A DNA stretch of 64,000 nucleotides from Sphingobium chungbukense (GTDB taxonomy: Bacteria; Pseudomonadota; Alphaproteobacteria; Sphingomonadales; Sphingomonadaceae). Position numbers and translations under genes: made by a program. The stretch lies in contig NZ_LBIC01000001.1 in NCBI RefSeq assembly GCF_001005725.1, forward strand, positions 708,501 through 772,500, given 5' to 3'. Shown in pieces: positions 57,200 to 64,000 of the stretch; the stretch's first letter is position 1; each line of letters begins with the position of its first letter. Below the pieces are notes generated by a model, which saw only the letters and a list, made by a program, of their open reading frames with translations, was not told where the DNA came from and searched no databases.

Positions 57200-57233
57200 A
57201 AGGGGCTGGATCGGCGCGGATCCGGCCCCTTAT
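57200..57233 (+). terminator. Terminator of the M13 peptidase gene
   Basis: AAGGGGCTGGATC / GATCCGGCCCCTT, about 12 of 13 pairs over 57200-57231, followed by ATT. Past it lies a 180-base gap with no gene. Confidence 0.75.
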
Positions 57234-57411
57234 TCATTTCGAAAAGGCAATGGGTTTTCGCGACGGCGAACCGTTTGAGTCATGGGATCAACCGCATTTT
57301 ATTGGTTGACCGTCTCTTAAATACAACATTTTGTCGGATCGCTCTTCCAACCGGACAACCTCTTCCACAGCTTGGCGTTCAAACCCATGCGTAAAGTTGA
57401 GGAGAAGCAAT

Positions 57412-57843
57412 TTGTCGGGTCTGAACACCATCTTTCTGAAGGCCGGTATCGCGTCCATCGCGCTGGCCGCCGCCGTTCCGGCGCTGGCCCAGGGCGCTGC
57501 CGCCCCCGCCGCTCCGGCCCAGGCTGCGCCTGCCGCTCCCGCTGCTGGCGCCAGCAATTTCTCGGACGCGGACATCAAGCAGTTCGCCGCCGCCGCCGTC
57601 GAGGTGACGAAGATTCAGCAGGACAGCTCGATCGCCGCCGCCGACAAGCAGCCCAAGATGCTGGCGGCGCTCCAGGCGTCGGGCATTCCGCCGGAAAAGT
57701 TCAACCAGATCGGTCAGGCCGCCGCCGCTGATCCGGCGCTCCAGCAGAAGATCCAGGCTGCCGCTCCGACGTCCTCGGCAGCCCCCGCGGCTCCTGACGC
57801 GGGCGCTGCGCCTGCCGCTCCGGCGACCCCGCCCGCGCAATAA
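57412..57843 (+). CDS. DUF4168 exported protein
   Basis: 143 residues from TTG 57412, with GAGGAG ending about 6-10 bases earlier. A signal peptide ('LNTIFLKAGIASIALAAAVPALAQ') is followed by Ala/Pro-rich low-complexity stretches and a DUF4168 core ('FSDADIKQFAAAAVEVTKIQQDS' and 'GIPPEKFNQIGQAAAADPALQQKI'). Function unknown; often found as a small periplasmic protein. It sits between the M13 gene and bioA. Confidence 0.82.
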   Translation: MSGLNTIFLKAGIASIALAAAVPALAQGAAAPAAPAQAAPAAPAAGASNFSDADIKQFAAAAVEVTKIQQDSSIAAADKQPKMLAALQASGIPPEKFNQIGQAAAADPALQQKIQAAAPTSSAAPAAPDAGAAPAAPATPPAQ

Positions 57844-57928
57844 GCGCGGCATTGTAGAGAGGTAATCGGGCTAGTGCGCTTGGGGATGGCTGAATATGGC
57901 CATTCCTTTCCTAGTCATTAAGTGCTCC

Positions 57929-57994
57929 GTGCTCCTGCGCAGGCAGGAGCCCAGTTCAGACGGTGGATCTGGGCTCCTGCCTGCGCAGGAGCAC
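57929..57994. repeat. Dispersed palindromic repeat, family A, copy 4 (short form)
   Basis: GTGCTCCTGCGCAGGCAGG and CCTGCCTGCGCAGGAGCAC with the core 'CCCAGTTCAGACGG', 66 bp, in the DUF4168-bioA gap. Confidence 0.85.
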
Positions 57995-58068
57995 GGTGTA
58001 TGTTTCGGCTCAGCATGTCCACCTTCATCCAATTTGCATGCCCAAGCCAAAACCCACGTCCCGGCCGG

Positions 58069-58120
58069 TTTCCGCGATTTCCAGGTCGCCAATATTCCAT
58101 CTGACGGGAAATCGCTCTAG
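58069..58120. repeat. Dispersed repeat, family B, copy 2 (reversed)
   Basis: On the minus strand it starts CTAGAGCGATTTCCC, has GATGGAATATTGG and ends GGAAATCGCGGAAA, closely matching the element at 33166-33234. It ends 10 bases before the bioA ATG. Confidence 0.7.
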
Positions 58121-58129
58121 GCAGCGGCC

Positions 58130-59419
58130 ATGACCTCCCCTGTCTGGCACCCTTTTTCCCAACACGGCCTGAACGAGCCGATTCCCCACGTCGAGCGGGC
58201 GGAGGGGGCTTTGCTGCATCTGGCCGATGGCGGCACCCTCATAGACTGCATCGCCAGTTGGTGGGTGACGACCCACGGCCATTGCCACCCCCGGATCACG
58301 GCGGCGATTGCGGATCAGGCGGGCAAGCTCGATCAGCTCATCTTCGCTGGCTACACCCACGGCCCGGCGGAAGAGGTGGCGCAAGGGCTGGTCGACCTAG
58401 CCCCCCGCGCGGCGGATCGCGACCCCCTCGCCCATGTCTTCTTCTCCGACAGCGGTTCCACGGCGGTCGAGGTGGCGCTGAAAATGGCGCTCGGCTATTG
58501 GCATAATCTGGCGCTCGACGGCCTCTCCGCACCGCGCCATCGCATCCTCGTCCTCCAGCACAGCTATCATGGCGACACTATCGGCACCATGTCGGTGGGC
58601 GAGCGCGGCGTCTACAACGCCGCCTGGTCGCCCTTGCTGTTCGACGTGGACACGATTCCCTTCCCCCATGCGGGGCAGGAACAGGCGACCCTGGACGCGC
58701 TGGAGGCGGCCTGCACGCAAAAGCCCGCCGCCTTCATCGTCGAGCCGCTGATCCTGGGGGCAGGGGGGATGCTGATCTACCCCGCTTCCGTCCTGCGCGA
58801 GATGGTGGCGATCTGCGCCCACCACGACGTCCTCTTTATCGCGGACGAGGTGATGACCGGCTGGGGCCGCACCGGCACGCTTTTCGCCTGCGAACAGGCG
58901 GGCGTGGTGCCGGACATCATGGCCGTGGCGAAGGGCATCACCGGCGGCGCGATCCCGCTCGCCGCGACGCTGGCCACGCCGCGCATCTTTGAGGCGCATA
59001 AATCCACCGACCGCGCCCGCCTCTTCTACCATTCGAGCAGCTACACCGCGAACGCCATCGCCTGCGCCGCCGCCGCCGCCAATCTCGCCATCTGGCGCGA
59101 GGAGGATGTGCTGGGCCGCATCGCGATCCTCAGCGACGGCATGGCGCAGCGACTCGCAAAGCTCGCCCAGCATCCCGCCTTCGCCAACCCGCGCCAGTTG
59201 GGCGTCATCGCCGCCATCGACCTGATCACGCCCGATGCCGGCTATCTTTCCGACCTCGCCCCGCGCTTGCGCGCCTTCGCCCAGGAAAAGGGCCTCTTGC
59301 TGCGGCCGCTCGGCAACACCATCTATCTGATGCCGCCTTATTGCCTTGATGCGGATCAGCTCGATCGCGTCTTCGCGGTGCTCCAAAAAGCCGGTGATGC
59401 ATTCGGCGTTTCAGCCTGA
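58130..59419 (+). CDS. bioA: Adenosylmethionine-8-amino-7-oxononanoate aminotransferase
   Basis: Converts KAPA to DAPA using S-adenosylmethionine as amino donor, PLP-dependent. 429 residues: '[18 protein letters not shown]', '[14 protein letters not shown]', '[21 protein letters not shown]' (PLP Asp) and the Schiff-base Lys in '[19 protein letters not shown]'. The substrate-specific Tyr/Trp-rich start '[10 protein letters not shown]' is seen. It lies 3.2 kb from bioFD, with bioB and bioC not in the window. Confidence 0.94.
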   Translation: MTSPVWHPFSQHGLNEPIPHVERAEGALLHLADGGTLIDCIASWWVTTHGHCHPRITAAIADQAGKLDQLIFAGYTHGPAEEVAQGLVDLAPRAADRDPLAHVFFSDSGSTAVEVALKMALGYWHNLALDGLSAPRHRILVLQHSYHGDTIGTMSVGERGVYNAAWSPLLFDVDTIPFPHAGQEQATLDALEAACTQKPAAFIVEPLILGAGGMLIYPASVLREMVAICAHHDVLFIADEVMTGWGRTGTLFACEQAGVVPDIMAVAKGITGGAIPLAATLATPRIFEAHKSTDRARLFYHSSSYTANAIACAAAAANLAIWREEDVLGRIAILSDGMAQRLAKLAQHPAFANPRQLGVIAAIDLITPDAGYLSDLAPRLRAFAQEKGLLLRPLGNTIYLMPPYCLDADQLDRVFAVLQKAGDAFGVSA

Positions 59420-59478
59420 CTTTCTTTTTCGGCATTTTGGCGCTATGGCGGCGCGATTTTTCGGTTTCCCAGGATATT

Positions 59479-59697
59479 ATGGCAAAAGAAGAACTGCTTG
59501 AAATGCGCGGACAGGTTGTGGAGCTTCTCCCCAACGCCATGTTCCGCGTGCGGCTTGAAAATGATCACGAGATCCTCGGCCACACCGCCGGCAAGATGCG
59601 CAAGAACCGCATCCGCGTGCTGGTGGGCGACGAAGTGCTGGTCGAACTCACTCCCTACGACCTGACCAAGGGTCGGATCACCTACCGCTTCAAATAA
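59479..59697 (+). CDS. infA: Translation initiation factor IF-1
   Basis: 72 residues, exactly the bacterial length, from ATG 59479. '[62 protein letters not shown]' is the full OB fold that occupies the ribosomal A site during initiation. Head of infA-maf-rng-yacG. Confidence 0.97.
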   Translation: MAKEELLEMRGQVVELLPNAMFRVRLENDHEILGHTAGKMRKNRIRVLVGDEVLVELTPYDLTKGRITYRFK

Positions 59698-59709
59698 GCC
59701 GCTCCACGC

Positions 59710-60282
59710 ATGCGGCTCATCCTTGCTTCTGCTTCCCCTAGACGGTGTGAACTTCTGGGTCAGATCGGCGCGTCTCCCGACGCGGTGGACCCGGCTGACC
59801 TCGACGAAACACCCCGGAAGGGCGAACTTCCCGCCGTCTACGCCGCCCGCGTCGCCGCCGAAAAGGGGGCGCTGGTGGCGCAACGCCACCCCGGCGCGCT
59901 GGTCCTCTCCGGCGACACGGTGGTCGCCGCGGGCCGCCGCATCCTGCCCAAGACGGAAACGGAAGCCGAAGCGCGCGAGTGCCTCAAGCTCCTCTCCGGC
60001 CGCCGCCACCGCGTCCTGAGCGCGATCACCCTGATTGACGGGGAGGGTAAGGCCCGCGACCGCCTCTCGACCAATATCGTGATCTTCAAACGGCTCGACC
60101 GCGCCGAAATCGACGCTTACATCGCGTCGGAGGAATGGCACGGCAAGGCGGGCGGCTATGCGATCCAGGGCCGCGCCGCCGGCCTCATCCGCGCCATCCA
60201 GGGCAGCCATAGCGCGATCATGGGCCTGCCCCTCTACGAAACCCGCGCGCTGCTCAAGGCAGCGGGCTATCCACTGGACTAA
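59710..60282 (+). CDS. Maf-like nucleoside triphosphate pyrophosphatase
   Basis: 190 residues. 'LILASASPRRCELLGQIG' opens the Maf fold, with 'DLDETPRKGELPAVYAARVAAEKG' and 'VLSGDTVVAAGRRILPK' giving the metal and nucleotide sites. Maf/YhdE proteins hydrolyse dTTP/UTP or modified nucleotides for house-cleaning or cell division control. Its start is 12 bases after infA, and rng follows 6 bases later. Confidence 0.9.
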   Translation: MRLILASASPRRCELLGQIGASPDAVDPADLDETPRKGELPAVYAARVAAEKGALVAQRHPGALVLSGDTVVAAGRRILPKTETEAEARECLKLLSGRRHRVLSAITLIDGEGKARDRLSTNIVIFKRLDRAEIDAYIASEEWHGKAGGYAIQGRAAGLIRAIQGSHSAIMGLPLYETRALLKAAGYPLD

Positions 60283-60288
60283 CCGCAC

Positions 60289-61278
60289 ATGGCCGAATGG
60301 CTCTATGAAGAAGGCATTGGCGAAGCCCGCGCCGCGCTGATCGAAAAGGGCCGTCTGGTCGAAGCGCAGATCGAGCGGGAAAGCGATGCCGCCCGCGCCG
60401 GTTCCGTCATGCAGGGCAAGCTCGTCCGCACTGTCATCCCGAAGAAGCGCGGCATCGCCCGCCTGATCTCCGGCGAGGAAGTGCTGGTCGAACCCATCCC
60501 CCCGAAGATCGCAGAGGGCGCCACCGTCCTCCTCGAAATCCTGCGCGAAGCCATCCCCGAGGAAGGCCGCGCCAAGCTCGCCAAGGCCCGCATCGCCCAG
60601 CCCGGCTCCAAGGCGCATCCCGCCCCCAGCCTGCTCCAGCGCCTGCGCGCCACCGGCCTGCCCATCGTCCCCTGCCCCGCGCATGAGGAAGACCGCTTCG
60701 AAGCCCATGGCTGGAGCGAATTGATGGAAGAGGCGATCTCCGGCGACATCGGCACGGAGGAAGCGGCGCTGCGCATCTTCCCTACCCCGGCGATGATCCT
60801 GATCGACGTCGACGGCTCGATGCCGCCCGCCAAGCTTGGCCCCAAGGGCGCGAAACTGGCTGCGCAGGCGATCCGCCGCATGGACCTGACCGGCTCGATC
60901 GGCATCGACCTGCCGACGATGAACAACAAGGACGAACGCGCCGTCGCCTCGGCCCAGATCGACAAATATCTGCCGCTCCCCTTCGAGCGCACGGCGGTCA
61001 ACGGTTTCGGCTTCGTCCAGATCATCCGCCGCCGCGAGCGCATGAACCTGATGGAACTGCTCCGCGCCGACCCGGTCGAGACAGCGGCCCTGGCGCTGCT
61101 GCGCCGCGCCGAACGCCACGGCAATGGCGGCCCGGCGACAATCACGGCAGCCCCCGCGATCATCGACCGCTTGCACAAGGCGACCGACTGGATCGAAACC
61201 CTCGCCCGCCGCCGGGGTGGAGCGATCAGCTTGAAGGCGGACGCTGCATTGGCCATATCGGCGGGCCATGTCGCCTAA
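60289..61278 (+). CDS. Reduced RNase E/G-family endoribonuclease
   Basis: 329 residues, clearly shorter than RNase G (about 490). An S1-like N-terminal part and the RNase H-like part remain; the catalytic acidic pair is seen as 'ILIDVDGSMPP' and 'IGIDLPTMNNKDER'. The zinc-link cysteines (CPxCxG) that join protomers and the small domain are absent. It cuts single-stranded AU-rich RNA if like RNase E/G. The stop overlaps yacG by 11 bases. Confidence 0.8.
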   Translation: MAEWLYEEGIGEARAALIEKGRLVEAQIERESDAARAGSVMQGKLVRTVIPKKRGIARLISGEEVLVEPIPPKIAEGATVLLEILREAIPEEGRAKLAKARIAQPGSKAHPAPSLLQRLRATGLPIVPCPAHEEDRFEAHGWSELMEEAISGDIGTEEAALRIFPTPAMILIDVDGSMPPAKLGPKGAKLAAQAIRRMDLTGSIGIDLPTMNNKDERAVASAQIDKYLPLPFERTAVNGFGFVQIIRRRERMNLMELLRADPVETAALALLRRAERHGNGGPATITAAPAIIDRLHKATDWIETLARRRGGAISLKADAALAISAGHVA

Positions 61279-61462
61279 AGCCTCCTCCTGCCCGATCTGC
61301 GGCCAGCCCCCGCATCCCGAAACCCGCCCTTTCTGCGGAAAGGCCTGCCGCGACCGCGACCTTCTGCAATGGCTGGGCGAAGGCTATCGCGTCCCCGGCA
61401 CACCTGCTTCGGACGAGATGAAAAAAAGTGACGAGGATGGGGTAGACAGCACCCCAGACTGA
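61268..61462 (+). CDS. yacG: DNA gyrase inhibitor YacG, zinc-binding
   Basis: 64 residues with the four-Cys zinc finger 'CPICGQPPHPETRPFCGKACRDRDLLQWLGEGYRVPG'. YacG binds GyrB and blocks DNA gyrase in E. coli. Overlaps the RNase gene by 11 bases and closes the infA operon; the tRNA-Phe gene starts 51 bases later. Confidence 0.92.
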   Translation: MSPKASSCPICGQPPHPETRPFCGKACRDRDLLQWLGEGYRVPGTPASDEMKKSDEDGVDSTPD

Positions 61463-61513
61463 TGCCTATAGGCACGCCTCACCAAACGACAGGTGGTCCT
61501 CACCGTCGCCCGT

Positions 61514-61589
61514 GCCCGGGTAGCTCAGTTGGTAGAGCATGCGACTGAAAATCGCAGTGTCGGCGGTTCGACTCCGTCCCCGGGCACCA
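61514..61589 (+). tRNA. tRNA-Phe (GAA)
   Basis: 76 bases with 7-bp acceptor GCCCGGG/CCCGGGC, encoded CCA (61587-61589), anticodon stem TGCGA/TCGCA and anticodon GAA at 61547-61549. Its 3' end is the likely attachment site of the integrase encoded next. Confidence 0.95.
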
Positions 61590-61713
61590 TTTGTTCTTTT
61601 TTCCCTATCCAGCAGCATCCAGCACCGTCTGAAAAATGGCGGAAAACGTGGGTTTTTCAATAGCCCATCGTCCCCCCACGTCCCCGGGGGTGCACTGTCA
61701 GCCACCCCCTGAT

Positions 61714-61762
61714 CATGGTATTTTCATGGTATCCGGCAATTTGCCATTTCGGAGATACCATG
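61714..61762 (+). promoter_or_regulatory. Three CATGGTA heptamers over the integrase start
   Basis: CATGGTA at 61714-61720 and 61725-61731 and its inverse TACCATG at 61756-61762, the last covering the integrase start codon. Possible operator or arm-type sites. Confidence 0.4.
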
Positions 61763-63007
61763 ATGGCCCTCACGGTGACGGCGATAAATGCAGCAAAATC
61801 AAAGGATAAGCCCTACAAGCTGACCGATGGCTTGGGCTTGTATCTTCTGGTCAAGGAGACGGGCGGCCGGCTCTGGCGGATGAATTACAGCTTCCTCGGA
61901 AAACAGAAGACGCTCTCCTTCGGCAGCTACCCCGAAGTATCTCTAGCTAAGGCTCGCGAGAAGAGAACGGCGGCGAGAGAGGCTCTGGCGGACGGGCAAG
62001 ATCCGGCTGAAGTGCGGAAGGCCAAGGTTCGCGAGGCAAAGGCCAAATCAGAAGAAACCTTCAAGGCGATCGCCGATGAATGGCTTGCCCGCCTAGAGAT
62101 CGAAGGGCGTGCGCCCAAGACGCTCCAGAAGATGCGCTGGCTGCTCGACCTTGCCTATCCACTCATTGGCAACCGACCCATCGCAGACCTCACTGCACCC
62201 GAACTGCTGGAAGCCCTCCGCACTATTGAGTTGCGCGGGCGGTATGAGACGGCAAACCGTCTTCGCAGCACCTTCGGCACGATCTTTCGCTACGCGATCG
62301 TGACCGGGCGCGCGCAACGGGATGTGGCCGTTGACCTTCGCGGCGCGTTGATAACGCCGAAGCCGCAACACCGGGCGGCGATCCTCGAGCCCAAGGCGCT
62401 TGGTGGTCTCCTTCGCGCAGTCGATGCCCATGATGGCCAGCCCACCGTGCGAATCGCGCTCAAGATGCTTCCGCATATGTTCCCTCGGCCCGGTGAACTT
62501 CGAATGGCGGAATGGAAGGAATTCGATTTCGAGGCGGCCGTCTGGACCATACCGGCGGCGAAGACGAAGATGCGTCGCCCCCATAAGGTGCCGCTCACGC
62601 AGCAGGTCCTGGACATGCTGGCCGAACTGGAACCGATTACCGGCGGCGGCAAATATCTTTTCCCCAGCGTTCGTTCCGCTGATCGACCGATTACCGACAA
62701 TACTCTCAATGCCGCGCTGCGACGGCTCGGGTTCGGGAAAGACGAGGTGACGGCTCATGGGTTCCGGGCCACCGCCAGCACGCTTCTGAACGAAATGGGC
62801 AAGTGGCATCCGGACGCCATCGAGCGCCAGTTGGCCCATGTGGAATCCAATGATGTTCGGCGAGCCTATGCGCGCGGCACTCACTGGGATGAGCGCGTCA
62901 GGATGATGCGGCACTGGTCGAACTACCTTGATGGCTTGCAGGTCGGCGGGAAGGTTCTGAAAGCAAATTTTAGGCGAGAGCAGATTGCTGGCTCCATGTC
63001 CGATTGA
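61760..63007 (+). CDS. P4-type tyrosine integrase
   Basis: 415 residues from ATG 61760 with GGAG upstream. An N-terminal arm-binding DUF4102 domain (about 1-90, 'YKLTDGLGLYLLVKETGGRLWRMNYSF') precedes the core-binding region and the catalytic domain: Arg in 'PRPGELRMAEW', Lys in 'TKMRRPHKVPL', His-x-x-Arg in 'AHGFRAT', His in 'LAHVESND' and the nucleophile Tyr in 'RRAYARGTH'. It directly follows tRNA-Phe, the classic position of an island integrase. Codon use is less GC3-rich than the core genes. Confidence 0.93.
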   Translation: MMALTVTAINAAKSKDKPYKLTDGLGLYLLVKETGGRLWRMNYSFLGKQKTLSFGSYPEVSLAKAREKRTAAREALADGQDPAEVRKAKVREAKAKSEETFKAIADEWLARLEIEGRAPKTLQKMRWLLDLAYPLIGNRPIADLTAPELLEALRTIELRGRYETANRLRSTFGTIFRYAIVTGRAQRDVAVDLRGALITPKPQHRAAILEPKALGGLLRAVDAHDGQPTVRIALKMLPHMFPRPGELRMAEWKEFDFEAAVWTIPAAKTKMRRPHKVPLTQQVLDMLAELEPITGGGKYLFPSVRSADRPITDNTLNAALRRLGFGKDEVTAHGFRATASTLLNEMGKWHPDAIERQLAHVESNDVRRAYARGTHWDERVRMMRHWSNYLDGLQVGGKVLKANFRREQIAGSMSD

Positions 63008-63023
63008 TCGGGTACCCCTTACC

Positions 63024-63051
63024 TTGCAAATTAACCTTTAAGGTGTATATC
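63024..63051 (+). promoter_or_regulatory. mqsR promoter with an internal MqsA-type operator
   Basis: -35 TTGCAA (63024-63029), 16-base spacer, -10 TATATC (63046-63051). The spacer holds AACCT-TTA-AGGTG (63033-63045), matching the known MqsA operator consensus AACCT(N2-4)AGGTT. Confidence 0.65.
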
Positions 63052-63055
63052 AGCG

Positions 63056-63379
63056 ATGGCGATCAAGCGCATGCCGCATCATGATCTTGAGGCGGTAAAA
63101 TCGAAGTTCGCCCGAGTGAAAACGCTGGAGGCAACGCGCGCAGCTATTATGAGCGCGCGAGCCTTAGGCTATTCGCTCGACAACATCGTTGAAGCGGTTC
63201 AAGCGCTCGAAACCGGAGATTTTGTCAAGTCGGAGACCGCGCATAGTCCGCCGAACTCGAAGATATGGCACGACACCTACTATCTGCCGTGGGATAATCG
63301 TTGGCTCTATCTGAAGTTCGCCGGCGAGACGCTGATCGATGTTGTGCTTACGTCGTTCAAGGAGGCCGTCAATGACTGA
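63056..63379 (+). CDS. mqsR: MqsR-family toxin (mRNA interferase)
   Basis: 107 residues of the MqsR fold: 'DLEAVKSKFARVKTLEATRAAIMSARALGYSLDNIVEAV' and 'FVKSETAH...IWHDTYYLPW'. MqsR cuts mRNA at GCU. Compared with the E. coli protein, the catalytic Lys56 and Tyr81 equivalents are present, but the Gln68 position is His ('WHDTY'). The ATG (63056) lies right at the predicted transcription start and has no ribosome site, so it may be leaderless. Antitoxin gene overlaps its end by 8 bases. Confidence 0.85.
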   Translation: MAIKRMPHHDLEAVKSKFARVKTLEATRAAIMSARALGYSLDNIVEAVQALETGDFVKSETAHSPPNSKIWHDTYYLPWDNRWLYLKFAGETLIDVVLTSFKEAVND

Positions 63380-63785
63380 AACACGCGTTCATCCTGAGAC
63401 AGGAAAGCTCTTGCGCCGCGATGTTCGGAAGCAAATCGTGGCTTTCGGTTCTTTGTCGCGCACAGTGGATGTGCCCGGCTGGTATCCAGACGATGCAAGT
63501 GATTCCATCCATAGCGGTGAAGATCTCGCCGAGTCTGACCGGGTATTCCGCGATCTGAAGGCTGCCTATGGTGCCCGCGTTCGAAGAATTCGGAGGGACA
63601 AGCTGAAACTAACTCAAGAGGAGGCCGGGCGCCTGATCGGCGGCGGCCGCCGCGCGTTCCAAAAATATGAGAGCGGTGCCACACCGCCTAGCGATGCTGC
63701 GGTGGGCTTGATCGAACTGCTCGATCGCCACCCGGAAGAGTTGGAATTTTTGCGTTCCATTCGTTCGACAGCGCAGACGGGTTGA
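63372..63785 (+). CDS. mqsA: MqsA-family antitoxin
   Basis: 137 residues from ATG 63372, overlapping the toxin by 8 bases. The C-terminal XRE helix-turn-helix is clear: 'RRIRRDKLKLTQEEAGRLIGGGRRAFQKYESG' then 'GLIELLDRHPEELEFL', which matches MqsA. The N-terminal zinc domain of E. coli MqsA is replaced: 'VHPETGKLLRRDVRKQIVAFGSLSRTVDVPGWYPDD' has no cysteines, as in some MqsA-like proteins. It neutralises MqsR and represses the promoter. Confidence 0.82.
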   Translation: MTETRVHPETGKLLRRDVRKQIVAFGSLSRTVDVPGWYPDDASDSIHSGEDLAESDRVFRDLKAAYGARVRRIRRDKLKLTQEEAGRLIGGGRRAFQKYESGATPPSDAAVGLIELLDRHPEELEFLRSIRSTAQTG

Positions 63786-63946
63786 ACGCGCCATCTAGGC
63801 CGTTCGATTGGAAAAGTCTCGCGCCTACTAGCGGTCAGTCCGGTTATGGCCGGGACTGGGACAAAGCGGCCGATCTGGCTGGGCAGCGCGAACGTCAAAT
63901 TTTTCCATTACCCGACATTCGCCAGGTTAGCTTCTCGCGTTTCTGA
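63782..63946 (+). CDS. Possible small protein after mqsA
   Basis: A 54-codon frame from TTG 63782, overlapping the mqsA stop (TTGA), to TGA 63944. The product 'MNAPSRPFDWKSLAPTSGQS...' has no recognised family. Coupled position is the only support. The remaining 54 bases to the window edge show nothing. Confidence 0.3.
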   Translation: MNAPSRPFDWKSLAPTSGQSGYGRDWDKAADLAGQRERQIFPLPDIRQVSFSRF

Positions 63947-64000
63947 AGAGGGTAGATCTGGCCGCTCGCGGACCAACAGGTATCGTGATTCATCACTTAG

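Noticed and set aside
61466..61705. 79-codon frame antisense across tRNA-Phe
   Set aside because: Its 'RSRTADTAIFSRMLYQLSYPG' is the well-known spurious translation of the tRNA complement.
1..64000. CRISPR arrays, rRNA, transposases
   Set aside because: No regularly spaced repeats, no rRNA segments and no transposase reading frames were found on either strand.

Overview
The window looks like a chromosomal stretch from a sphingomonad (Alphaproteobacteria, Sphingobium/Sphingomonas type). This rests on high GC with GC-rich third codon positions, a SciP/DUF1153 regulator, COQ9, UrcA, a RibBX-type riboflavin gene, a Mic60-like gene beside hemCD, and TTG/GTG starts mixed with ATG. No rRNA, CRISPR array, transposase or replication origin was seen. 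There is one tRNA, tRNA-Phe(GAA).

Layout: 0-7.4 kb carries small enzymes (macrodomain deacetylase, HisN, VOC proteins), prs and nadE facing apart, and gltX. 7.5-12 kb is the heme block hemC-hemD-mic60-like, divergent from tsaD-gpsA. 12-19.7 kb has a lipid-linked sugar flippase, adenosine kinase, an EI24 protein with a lipoprotein, queG, a NatAB-type ABC exporter and a Tat-exported MsrB. 19.6-23.4 kb is a three-gene minus-strand envelope glycosylation cassette (FAD oxidoreductase, GtrA, large membrane glycosyltransferase). 23.5-29.3 kb holds urcA, purH, ssb, feoAB (with a Fur-like box) and COQ9. 29.5-35.5 kb has an old yellow enzyme followed by a minus-strand run tonB, small membrane gene, ribD, ribE, ribBX, ribH. 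35.6-42.7 kb has DUF445, an RND efflux pair, two GlsB/YeaQ proteins and sciP. 43.2-50.1 kb is mnmA, hisG-hisD, nusB, thiL, hppA. 50.2-59.4 kb has a frameshifted S9 peptidase, a DUF2490 gene behind a Pho-like box, and bioF-bioD and bioA separated by an M13 peptidase and a DUF4168 gene. 59.5-61.6 kb is infA-maf-rng-yacG-tRNA-Phe.

At 61.6 kb the character changes: a P4-type integrase immediately follows tRNA-Phe, then an MqsR/MqsA toxin-antitoxin pair, with less GC-biased codons. This is the left edge of an integrated island that runs off the window.

The most interesting observations concern control. A RibBX protein carries its own N-terminal helix-turn-helix and has a perfect 14-bp inverted repeat just upstream of its gene. 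An MqsA-type operator sits exactly between -35 and -10 of what may be a leaderless toxin gene. Clean palindromes precede the old yellow enzyme and the RND operon. Two dispersed palindromic repeat families are present, one of which decorates every junction of the split biotin cluster. Two nested glimpses of older biology are the Mic60-like gene beside hemD and a reduced RNase E/G.
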